Positions 26,660 through 33,642 of a stretch of DNA of 64,000 nucleotides are shown here, piece after piece. The DNA is taken from assembly GCF_024347195.1 (NCBI RefSeq), contig NZ_AP025281.1:310001-374000 (forward strand), written 5' to 3'. This stretch comes from Aliamphritea hakodatensis (GTDB lineage: Bacteria > Pseudomonadota > Gammaproteobacteria > Pseudomonadales > Balneatricaceae). The notes under the pieces were generated by a model that worked only from the letters and a program-made list of their open reading frames with translations, was not told the origin of the DNA and searched no databases. The position numbers were made by a program, and so were the translations under genes. Within the stretch, counting starts at the first letter, position 1. Each line of letters opens with the position of its first letter.

Positions 26660-27296
26660 TAACGAAGTATTTGCAGCGGTTATGAACCAGCTGCCGGATG
26701 CCAGCATCCCAGGTTACTCGCCGTTACATCACGCGGATCTGGAATCACTGGCTAAGCAAGGCCCGCAACAGGGCGGTGTACACCTGCGTGAACACGCCCT
26801 GTTGGGTCACCTGGTATTACGTTGCAATCCGGAGAACCCGGAGCACCTGGCAGGCGCTGAGCGCGTGCTGGGCGTTGCACTGCCGCTGCAGCCTATGTCT
26901 TCAGTGACCGCCGGCAACGTATCCGTGCTGTGGACCTCTCCGGATGAGTGGGTAATCATGGTTCCGGGTCTGGAAGCGTTTGATTACGAAACTAAATTCC
27001 GTGCTGAAATGGCCGGTCACTACTCGCTGGTTAATGTCAGCGGTGGCCAGACTCTGGTTGAAGTATCCGGTGCGAACGTTGTGGATATGCTGAAAAAATC
27101 CACGCCGCTGGATTTCGATCTGAGCGTATTCCCGGTTGGTAAGGTAGCAGGTACTGTGTTCGCGAAAGCGGGTGCAGTGGTGCGCCGTACCGGTGAAGAC
27201 CGTTTCGAAATGATCATCCGTCGCAGCTTTGCTGACTACCTGTGGCTGTGGCTGCAGGACGCCAGCCGCGAATACGGTCTGGTGATCGAAGCGTAA
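26652..27296 (+). CDS. soxG: Sarcosine oxidase subunit gamma
   Basis: This 214-residue subunit belongs to the SoxG/GCV_T-like family, with SVTAGNVSVLWTSPDEWVIMVPG in the middle (within it VLWTSPDEWVI) and RTGEDRFEMIIRRSFADYLW near the end. It completes the heterotetramer. Its ATG overlaps soxA. The last ~60 bp and the terminator behind it are copied twice more downstream (see repeat at 27211). Confidence 0.95.
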   Translation: MSDNEVFAAVMNQLPDASIPGYSPLHHADLESLAKQGPQQGGVHLREHALLGHLVLRCNPENPEHLAGAERVLGVALPLQPMSSVTAGNVSVLWTSPDEWVIMVPGLEAFDYETKFRAEMAGHYSLVNVSGGQTLVEVSGANVVDMLKKSTPLDFDLSVFPVGKVAGTVFAKAGAVVRRTGEDRFEMIIRRSFADYLWLWLQDASREYGLVIEA

Positions 27297-27320
27297 CAGG
27301 CTTTAGTTGCTGCTAAAGAA

Positions 27321-27363
27321 ATGCCGGGCTGCTTGTTTTGATATAAGGGCCCGGCATTTTTGT
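27321..27363 (+). terminator. sox operon terminator, copy 1
   Basis: ATGCCGGGC (27321-27329) pairs with GCCCGGCAT (27349-27357), then TTTTTGTTT. This is the natural end of soxBDAG. A small CTTTAG/CTAAAG stem (27301-27318) precedes it. Confidence 0.92.
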
Positions 27364-27495
27364 TTGTGGGGCTGATCATCCGTCGCAGCTTTGCACTTTT
27401 TAACAGATCTTATCCTGTGGCTGTGGCTGCAGGACGCCAGCCGTGAATACGGTCTGGTGATCGAAGCGTAACAGGCTTTAGTTGCTGCTAAAGAA

Positions 27496-27540
27496 ATGCC
27501 GGGCTGCTTGTTTTGATATAAGGGCCCGGCATTTTTGTTT
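27496..27540 (+). terminator. sox operon terminator, copy 2
   Basis: Exact duplicate of the copy 1 hairpin, with the same loop and T-tail. Confidence 0.9.
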
Positions 27541-27571
27541 GTGGCAGATCATCCGTCGCCGTTTTTCAGCA

Positions 27572-27656
27572 GAGCTCTTCAGTCGAGCTTTTCAACAGAG
27601 CTTTTCAACAGAGCTTTTCAACAGAGCTTTTCAACAGAGCTTTTCAACAGAGCTTT
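27572..27656 (+). repeat. 13-bp tandem repeat array
   Basis: Five perfect units of GAGCTTTTCAACA (27585-27649), one degenerate unit before (27572-27584) and a partial unit after (27650-27656). The array sits inside soxG-end copy 3, between its two matching flanks. With a 13-bp period all frames stay open across it, but there is no RBS or supported start, so I read it as non-coding. Confidence 0.95.
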
Positions 27657-27766
27657 GCCTGTGGCTGTGGCTTTTATTGTGGTGACAGCATGCCTGCTGC
27701 GAATATGGGCAGATTCTGGCGAAAGAGTATCGAGGCGTAATGCGCTTCAGTTTCGCTGCTAAAGAC

Positions 27767-27803
27767 ATGCCGGGCTGCCTATCACAGCCCGGCATTTTTG
27801 TTT
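27767..27803 (+). terminator. sox operon terminator, copy 3
   Basis: ATGCCGGGCTG (27767-27777) pairs with CAGCCCGGCAT (27785-27795), then TTTTTG. The loop was changed but the stem was lengthened to 11 bp, so the terminator stayed intact while the rest of copy 3 decayed. Confidence 0.9.
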
Positions 27804-28066
27804 GTGGCAGGCAGCGCTGTTGCGACGAAAGAGGGAGTGAACGGGCCTTTGCTCCTCAATCTGAGATCAAAGGGAGGTATACGTGCTTGATCCGGCTTTT
27901 GTCTCTGCGGTAGCGTAGTTGCGGGCTGTCAGAAACGGTGAAAGGTAAGCGTCACTTATCGTGTTTTGTACGTATCATTCTTCGCCGGGTCAGGTTGAAC
28001 CGGGAATGAGTTTGATGCCCGTATAACAATAATATGCTGTCGCAAAGTTAAGAGGTCGGACAAAGA

Positions 28067-29668
28067 ATGTATAGCCATATCTCGGGTGGAATCGACAAAG
28101 GACTGAGGCTTCTGGGGGCCAAAACCCTGAATGCTCAGTTTATGTTGTCGTATGCGCTAATTTTTTTACTGGCAGCAACCGCTGCTGTTTCTCTGTACAT
28201 GAGTATGGCGATTAATCCGGAAACGATTAATGATGCCGGCCGGCAGCGTATGCTGAGCCAGCGTATTGCCAAAGAAGCTATGCTGGTGGCCGCCGGCATT
28301 GAGCAGCAGACGGCACTGGCAAGCACGATTCAGTTATTTGAAAGTTCACACCGTACCATTCTGGATGGCGATAACAGCCGTGGTATGAATCCCATTACAG
28401 ACCCTGCCATTGTGGCGCAGATGAAGCACGTCGAAGGCCTGTGGAAAACGTATAAAGCCGTCATTAATCAGCATGTGGCAAATCCCGGTGATCAGACGCT
28501 GAAACAGATTCAGCAACAGTCACCGGTGGTGCTGAAAGAAATGAATAAAGCGGTGGGCATGATGACCGCCACAGCCAATGAAACCGTCAGAACTCAGTTG
28601 CTGATCGCCTTTATCTGCATCATTGTGATTCTGGTGTTGGTGGTACTGGGCCGTCAGTTTGGTCTGACCATGCTGATGAACAATATCGAGCGTCTGCGTA
28701 AACGTATGTCTGAAGTGGGTAACGGAGATTTCTCCCACCGCTTTAGCGTGGACCATGTGGATAACGAAGTAGGCCAGTTGTTTAACTCCTATAACGAGAT
28801 GCTGGAGCATGCCAGTGAGTTGCTGGATGTGGTGCAGCGGGTATCTTCAAATACCGAAAATCATATGGAAGAAATGATCCGGCTGACCAATGCGGCCGAT
28901 GAAGGTGTGGCCCGTCAGTATGAAGATATCGAACTGGTTGCCACCGCGATGACCGAAATGGCTGCGACCGTTCAGGAAGTGGCCAGTAACACCAACGAGG
29001 CGGAGAAAGCAGCCAGTACAACCGGTGAGCAGGCTAAGCATGGCGGTGATGTGGTGAGTCAGGCGGATGCGCAGGTTCAGCAGATGCTGCAGAGTATTCA
29101 GCGTACTTCTGAGCAGATTCAGCAGCTGAAAGATGAAACCATCGAAGTGGGTAAAGTGACGTCGGTGATTGATGACATTGCAGAGCAGACCAACCTGCTG
29201 GCGCTGAATGCGGCGATTGAAGCGGCCCGTGCCGGTGACCAGGGCCGTGGCTTTGCCGTAGTAGCAGATGAAGTCCGTACGCTGGCGCAGCGTACTCAGG
29301 AGTCCACTACGCAGATTCAGAATATCGTGGGCGAATTGCAGCGGATGGCCGAGCAGTCGGTGAAGACCATGGAAGAGAATAACCAGCTGGCCCAGCGCAG
29401 CAGTGAGCTTTCTGTGGCGGCAGCGGATTCTCTGCGGGAGATTATCTCGTCGACGGATACTATTTCATCGATGAACGTGATGATCTCCAGCGCAACGGAT
29501 CAGCAAAGCAGCGTAGCCAATGATATTGATCAGCGGGTGGTGAATATCACCAATGTGGCGGCGGAAACCAAAACTGAAACCCAGATGGTGGTAACGGCCA
29601 TTCAGGAAGTGCGTGAGAACCTGCAGGAGCTGAATCAGCTGACGCAGCGGTTTAAACTGCGCAACTGA
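28067..29668 (+). CDS. Chemoreceptor with PilJ / NarX-like sensor
   Basis: The 533-residue methyl-accepting chemotaxis protein has TM1 (~27-47), a periplasmic sensor, TM2 (~185-205), a HAMP segment (~208-260) and a signalling domain. The sensor contains INDAGRQRMLSQRIAKEAM, matching the PilJ N-terminal family and the nitrate-binding P-box pattern of NarX-like sensors, so nitrate is a plausible ligand. The cytoplasmic tip EQTNLLALNAAIEAARAGDQ and GRGFAVVADEVRTLA are canonical. A strong terminator follows. No CheA/CheW genes are nearby. Confidence 0.93.
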   Translation: MYSHISGGIDKGLRLLGAKTLNAQFMLSYALIFLLAATAAVSLYMSMAINPETINDAGRQRMLSQRIAKEAMLVAAGIEQQTALASTIQLFESSHRTILDGDNSRGMNPITDPAIVAQMKHVEGLWKTYKAVINQHVANPGDQTLKQIQQQSPVVLKEMNKAVGMMTATANETVRTQLLIAFICIIVILVLVVLGRQFGLTMLMNNIERLRKRMSEVGNGDFSHRFSVDHVDNEVGQLFNSYNEMLEHASELLDVVQRVSSNTENHMEEMIRLTNAADEGVARQYEDIELVATAMTEMAATVQEVASNTNEAEKAASTTGEQAKHGGDVVSQADAQVQQMLQSIQRTSEQIQQLKDETIEVGKVTSVIDDIAEQTNLLALNAAIEAARAGDQGRGFAVVADEVRTLAQRTQESTTQIQNIVGELQRMAEQSVKTMEENNQLAQRSSELSVAAADSLREIISSTDTISSMNVMISSATDQQSSVANDIDQRVVNITNVAAETKTETQMVVTAIQEVRENLQELNQLTQRFKLRN

Positions 29669-29690
29669 CCGATACTTGCTGTTATAGTTA

Positions 29691-29718
29691 AAAAAGCCGG
29701 ACTCTGATCCGGCTTTTT
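29691..29718 (+). terminator. Intrinsic terminator after chemoreceptor
   Basis: AAAAAGCCGGA and TCCGGCTTTTT form an 11-bp stem with a 6-nt loop. Confidence 0.92.
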
Positions 29719-29745
29719 GCATTTTGGGCGGCCGGGGTTTTCAGG

Positions 29746-30135
29746 ATGACAGAGAAACAGGTAAGGCAGTGTTTTGTTCGCCGGAGCAGCTTTGCTGAGC
29801 TGCTGGACGATCTGAGCCCGGCACAGCAGGCAGTATGCACAGCGCTGCGCCAACAGGTGCAGGCATTACCTGTACCCCTCAGTGAAGTGGTCTGGCGGGC
29901 GCAGAAACGCGTAACCTATGGTGTGATCAGCGGCGCTGCTGCGGTGGCGGATAATTTTGTCTATATCAGTATTGATCACGCGGTCCGGCTGGGATTCTAT
30001 TATGCCGGGGAACTGGATGATCCGGCGGGGTTGCTCAGTGGTGATGACACTGTGGTGATAGCCGCCAGTGAAATACCGCCGGAGGGTGCACTGGCAGATT
30101 TGCTGATGGCCGCCCTGTTACAGAGGAAAGGTTGA
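29746..30135 (+). CDS. DUF1801-family protein
   Basis: The 129-residue protein has the YdhG-like DUF1801 core: EVVWRAQKRVTYGVISG, DNFVYISIDHAVRLGFYYAGEL and DDPAGLLSGDD. The family fold is small and cytosolic, and its function is not well defined. The usual HVKL stretch after the GLL motif is poorly kept here (TVVIAAS). It precedes the NUDIX gene by 13 bp on the same strand, so the two are probably co-transcribed. Confidence 0.82.
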   Translation: MTEKQVRQCFVRRSSFAELLDDLSPAQQAVCTALRQQVQALPVPLSEVVWRAQKRVTYGVISGAAAVADNFVYISIDHAVRLGFYYAGELDDPAGLLSGDDTVVIAASEIPPEGALADLLMAALLQRKG

Positions 30136-30148
30136 TGAGGATATTATT

Positions 30149-30574
30149 GTGAACACTGCTTTATTGCCGGATTTATCGGCGGCCTGCGACTGTGTAGCGT
30201 TTTTACTGGTGCGTGATGGTCAGATGTTACTGGAGAAACGCTCCATGCAGAAAACATCCGGGCCGGGGCTGCACACGATCCCCGGCGGTCATGTTGATCC
30301 CGGGGAAAGCAATGAGCAGGCGTTGTTACGGGAAATGCAGGAAGAGCTGGGAATACAGCCCTTAGGCTGGCAGTACTTCTGTACCCTGTATTATCAGACC
30401 GAAGAATTACAGCGTAACCATTATTATCTGGTGGATAGCTGGCAGGGAGATATTCAGTGTTACGAGGCGGAGTCTCTGCACTGGGTGAGCCTGAATGATA
30501 CTGACCGGCTGGATGTGCAGGAAGACCGGATGGCTCTGCAGGCCTGCCGGCAACTGATGGCAACCGTCCGTTAA
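30149..30574 (+). CDS. NUDIX hydrolase
   Basis: The 141-residue enzyme should cleave a nucleoside-diphosphate-linked substrate with Mg2+. The Nudix box is complete: GGHVDPGESNEQALLREMQEELGI carries the G-x5-E-x7-R-E-x-x-E-E-x-G pattern. The start is a GTG, supported by GAGG nine bases before it. The substrate (oxidised nucleotide, dinucleotide or other) cannot be read from sequence. Confidence 0.9.
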   Translation: MNTALLPDLSAACDCVAFLLVRDGQMLLEKRSMQKTSGPGLHTIPGGHVDPGESNEQALLREMQEELGIQPLGWQYFCTLYYQTEELQRNHYYLVDSWQGDIQCYEAESLHWVSLNDTDRLDVQEDRMALQACRQLMATVR

Positions 30575-30605
30575 CAACAATGAATAATGGAGCAAGGAGA
30601 ACACA

Positions 30606-31241
30606 ATGGAGCTGATGATTGCGCTGATACTGATTGCGGGCGCATTGCTGTTAGGGGCGATGAGCCCGGGGCCAAGTTTCATTGTGGTTGCCCGTGCTGC
30701 GGTTAGCAGTAGCCGTCAGGCGGCGCTGGCGACGGCTATGGGGGTTGGCGTGGGTGGACTGGTCTTTGCCGTGCTGGCGTTGCTGGGGTTGCAGGTGGTT
30801 TTACAGAGCGTGCCACAGCTGTATTTGTTGCTGAAACTGCTGGGGGGCGTGTATCTGCTGTATCTGGGCTGGACTATCTGGCGGGGCGCATCCCGGCCAT
30901 TGCCGGTACAGACTGACGCCGCAGATCAGCATCGGGGTCGCCCGTGCCTTAAAGCATTTGCAACCGGCCTGCTGACACAGCTGAGCAACCCGAAAACAGC
31001 ACTGGTATTCAGCAGTATTTTTGCCGCACTTTTGCCCGCTCAGCAGCCTGGGTGGTTTTCTGCCGCACTGTTAGTGCTGGTGGGTACACTGGAAATCGGT
31101 TGGTATTGTCTGATGGCACGGGTGCTGTCAGCACCGCTGTCACAGAAAGGTTATCTGCGGGGCAAGCGGTATTTTGACCGTATCGCCGCCGCGATGATGG
31201 GGGCGCTGGGCGTCAGGTTACTGACGCACAGCGGGAGCTGA
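30606..31241 (+). CDS. LysE/RhtB-family amino-acid exporter
   Basis: The 211-residue membrane protein has six hydrophobic segments. The N-terminal GAMSPGPSFIVVARAAVSSS motif and the LKAFATGLLTQLSNPKTALVFSS motif are diagnostic of the RhtB/LysE family (parts shown: SPGPSFIVVARAA and QLSNPKTALVF). It should export an amino acid or derivative. AAGGAG precedes the ATG. It converges on the TDT-family transporter with only one base between the stops and no terminator. Confidence 0.92.
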   Translation: MELMIALILIAGALLLGAMSPGPSFIVVARAAVSSSRQAALATAMGVGVGGLVFAVLALLGLQVVLQSVPQLYLLLKLLGGVYLLYLGWTIWRGASRPLPVQTDAADQHRGRPCLKAFATGLLTQLSNPKTALVFSSIFAALLPAQQPGWFSAALLVLVGTLEIGWYCLMARVLSAPLSQKGYLRGKRYFDRIAAAMMGALGVRLLTHSGS

Positions 31242-31242
31242 A

Positions 31243-32214
31243 TTAAACCGCGGCCTGAGGTTTGGCAGGTTTTGGCAGATAGTGCATGACGTAGCGCAGT
31301 GCAACATAGCTGACCACTGCGGTGGCTATCCACAGTTCACCCTGAGCAATCATTTCTACCTGCCGGGTCAGGGTCGCATCAATATTCCGTTCGGCCAGAA
31401 AGCCCGCTGTTTTGAACAGCGCGGTTGCGCCTATCACTACAGGGAAGGTGAAGGCTGCATACGCCGGGCTGAACGGTAACCGTAACAGGACAAAGAAGGC
31501 GATATAGACCACGGCGGTCATCAGCAGGGCGATGCCCAGCATGAAGAGTACAAACAGCATTGACGGTTCGGGTGTCAGGGCCAGGTAACCGGCCAGACAC
31601 AGATTGGGCGGTGCGGCGAGAATCGCGATTGTCGGTTTGGCTGTGTCCATCACCGCTTCACTGAAAATCAGCCGGAACAGCATCAGTGGCACCATAATCA
31701 GATAGGTGATGATACCGAACTGCAGCAGCAATTCTGCGGTAAACATGCAGTTTTCACCGGGGCAGGTCAGGGCGCCGACAACCAGACCTACCGGCGGTAC
31801 AAACCAACTGGGTAACATGTGAGATATATGGAACCGTCTGGCCCGGTTGACGATGAAGATCAGTAAAAAGCCAAGGTGCATGGCAATGGCCGAGTACCAG
31901 ACAAATATTCCCAGGGTTTCATCCAGCATGCCCAGCGTTTTACTGATCACCATCCAGGTCATCGCCAGTGTCGGAATAACCGAACCGACCACCGGATGGG
32001 CCAGTTCATTCCAGAGCACAGCCGGATTGAGCAGGAATTTTACCAGCAGGGTCAGGGCGATCAGCATGGCAATATAAGCAGCACCGGCCTGCACCAACCC
32101 TCCGGCGGGCATCATGGAAGTCTCCCAGCACCATCCCAGGCTGGCAATGCCCAGGGCAAGGCCGGCGGCAGGTGTGGGGAAACTGGCTAAGCGCTGACGG
32201 GTTGCAGTAACCAT
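31243..32214 (-). CDS. TDT-family transporter (TehA/SLAC1-like)
   Basis: The 323-residue protein has about ten membrane segments and the TDT/SLAC1 pattern: FPTPAAGLALGIASLGW at the start, LVKFLLNPAVLWNELAHPVVGSVIPT in helix 2-3 (core ELAHPVVGS), and FTFPVVIGATALFK near the end. Relatives export tellurite, sulfite or dicarboxylates or conduct anions. ATG 32214 is chosen; an upstream TTG at 32244 would add ten unconserved residues. It is divergent from a LysR gene, a likely local regulator. Confidence 0.85.
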   Translation of the reverse strand: MVTATRQRLASFPTPAAGLALGIASLGWCWETSMMPAGGLVQAGAAYIAMLIALTLLVKFLLNPAVLWNELAHPVVGSVIPTLAMTWMVISKTLGMLDETLGIFVWYSAIAMHLGFLLIFIVNRARRFHISHMLPSWFVPPVGLVVGALTCPGENCMFTAELLLQFGIITYLIMVPLMLFRLIFSEAVMDTAKPTIAILAAPPNLCLAGYLALTPEPSMLFVLFMLGIALLMTAVVYIAFFVLLRLPFSPAYAAFTFPVVIGATALFKTAGFLAERNIDATLTRQVEMIAQGELWIATAVVSYVALRYVMHYLPKPAKPQAAV

Positions 32215-32308
32215 GAAAAATGTCCGGTTAAATTTAAGTTGCAACCATCATAGCCCGCTGGCTAGTATTAATAATATCTAAACATTTTCTACCTTAGGTT
32301 TTAATATT

Positions 32309-33211
32309 TTGAACATTAATGCGCTGACGTTTAAGCAGTTAAGGGCCTTTACCAGCGTTGCCCGGCTGGGAACGCTGACGGCGGCGGCGGAGGAGCTGTC
32401 GCTGACCAAGGGCGCGCTGTCCGTTGCCCTGCATGAACTGGAAAAGCAACTGGGACATCCGCTGTTCGACCGGGTTAAAAACCGGTTGGTGATGAATGCT
32501 TACGGCCAGCAACTGCGGCCGCTGGCGGATGAGTTGCTGCAGAGAACCATGACCATAGAAAGTCTGTTTGGTCAGGGAAATCTTGCCGGTACTCTGCACA
32601 TTGGCGCCAGTTATACTGTCGGTGAACACTTACTGCCAATGCTGGTGGGTAACTTTATGCAGCGCTATGAATGCCAGCGCCCGCATCTGATTGTGGAAAA
32701 CACTGCGCATCTTAGTCAGTTACTGGAAAGTTATGAGCTGGATCTGGCGTTGGTAGAAGGGCAGATCAATTCCCCACGGCTGACGGCCCGTCCCTGGTTG
32801 CAGGATCAGATGCTGGTGGTGGCCGCGCCGGGGCACCCACTGGCACAACAGGCTGATTTGCCGCTCAGTGCGCTGGAAGGTGAAAACTGGGTGGTGCGGG
32901 AAGCATTTTCCGGTACTCGCGAACAGTTTGACCGCCGGTTGGCTCCGTTACTGGATAACTGGCAACTGGGGCTGGAATTTAACACCAATACAGCGGTGAT
33001 CAGTGCGGTTGCCAGTGGCATAGGGCTGGGGTTTATTTCTGATCTTGCGGCGGCGGATGCCCTTTGCTGCGGGCGGATTGTACGTCTCGATTTGCAGCAG
33101 AGCTGGACCCGGCAATTGCAGCTGGTATGTGCGGCAGACAAATATCAGACCCCGCTGATGGGCACGTTTATGGAGTATGCGCTGCAGTGGCAGGGCCTGC
33201 AAAGGGCCTGA
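32309..33211 (+). CDS. LysR-family regulator with TTG start
   Basis: The 300-residue regulator has its winged helix starting at LTFKQLRAFTSVARLGTL and the recognition region LSLTKGALSVALHELEKQLG. The effector domain starts at GTLHIGASYTVGEHLLP, which resembles CysB/CbbR-type co-inducer domains. No ATG or GTG is usable upstream of the helix-turn-helix, so translation must start at TTG 32309. The divergent transporter 94 bp away is its likely target. Confidence 0.88.
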   Translation: MNINALTFKQLRAFTSVARLGTLTAAAEELSLTKGALSVALHELEKQLGHPLFDRVKNRLVMNAYGQQLRPLADELLQRTMTIESLFGQGNLAGTLHIGASYTVGEHLLPMLVGNFMQRYECQRPHLIVENTAHLSQLLESYELDLALVEGQINSPRLTARPWLQDQMLVVAAPGHPLAQQADLPLSALEGENWVVREAFSGTREQFDRRLAPLLDNWQLGLEFNTNTAVISAVASGIGLGFISDLAAADALCCGRIVRLDLQQSWTRQLQLVCAADKYQTPLMGTFMEYALQWQGLQRA

Positions 33212-33642
33212 GCCGGGCCATGATACAGCTGGATGACTGGTTGCTGTAAGGGCCGGAAAGTGTTCCGTTTATGTCGTATCAGGCGATAAGTTGTCTGATT
33301 ACGACGCATACACAAAGTAAGTAGTAAAGCCCGGTGAATTGCTTGTATTGATTCTGCTGCGACTTTAGGCTGATTTGCAGCGTGTAGTGAGTATTTCAAT
33401 CGAAATTGTTCTCTGCTACGCCCTTGAGGTAAAGGAAAGACGCAGTGCAATACAACAGGAAATAAACTGGCAGATCCCGTTACAGGCAGATTCTGAGGTG
33501 CCCCCGTCCGGAAAGTCATCCGGCTGGAAATCAGATCGCTCCGGTACAGGTTCAGGTAGGTTAAAGCACGCTCAAGGTACTGATTTTTCAGAGGGAAAAA
33601 GTCAGGTATTTAACCCCGTCGTGAGTCTGACAGGAGAGAAGA
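33212..33642. other. 431-bp gap before a chemoreceptor
   Basis: No gene is supported. The only structure seen is an imperfect dyad near 33273-33306 (GTCGT-ATCAG with CTGAT-ACGAC). The last bases carry the AGGAGAG ribosome-binding site of the chemoreceptor. I found no convincing flagellar sigma-28 promoter. Confidence 0.5.

Larger units (their letters stand above)
27211..27807 (+). repeat. Triplicated soxG 3' end plus terminator
   Basis: Three tandem units: 27211-27369 (the true soxG end and terminator), 27373-27544 and 27547-27807. Each starts with GATCATCCGTCGC and ends with a GCCCGGCAT...TTTGTTTGTGG terminator. Positions 27239-27369 and 27414-27544 are identical over 131 bp apart from one C/T change. 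The third unit is degraded and is split by a 13-bp repeat array. Copies 2 and 3 have no start codon or RBS, so they are non-coding remnants. The remaining 27808-28066 stretch shows only the RBS region of the next gene. Confidence 0.95.

Noticed and set aside
24092..26707. 871-codon open frame on the minus strand opposite soxA
   Set aside because: It mirrors soxA codon bias (few TTA/CTA/TCA in the sense frame). The translation is rich in His/Arg/Thr/Gln, matches no family, and soxA itself is certain.
27482..27762. Two overlapping frames across the 13-bp repeat, giving a repetitive 13-residue peptide
   Set aside because: Created by the repeat period (13 bp keeps every frame open). There is no RBS, and the region is a decayed soxG copy.
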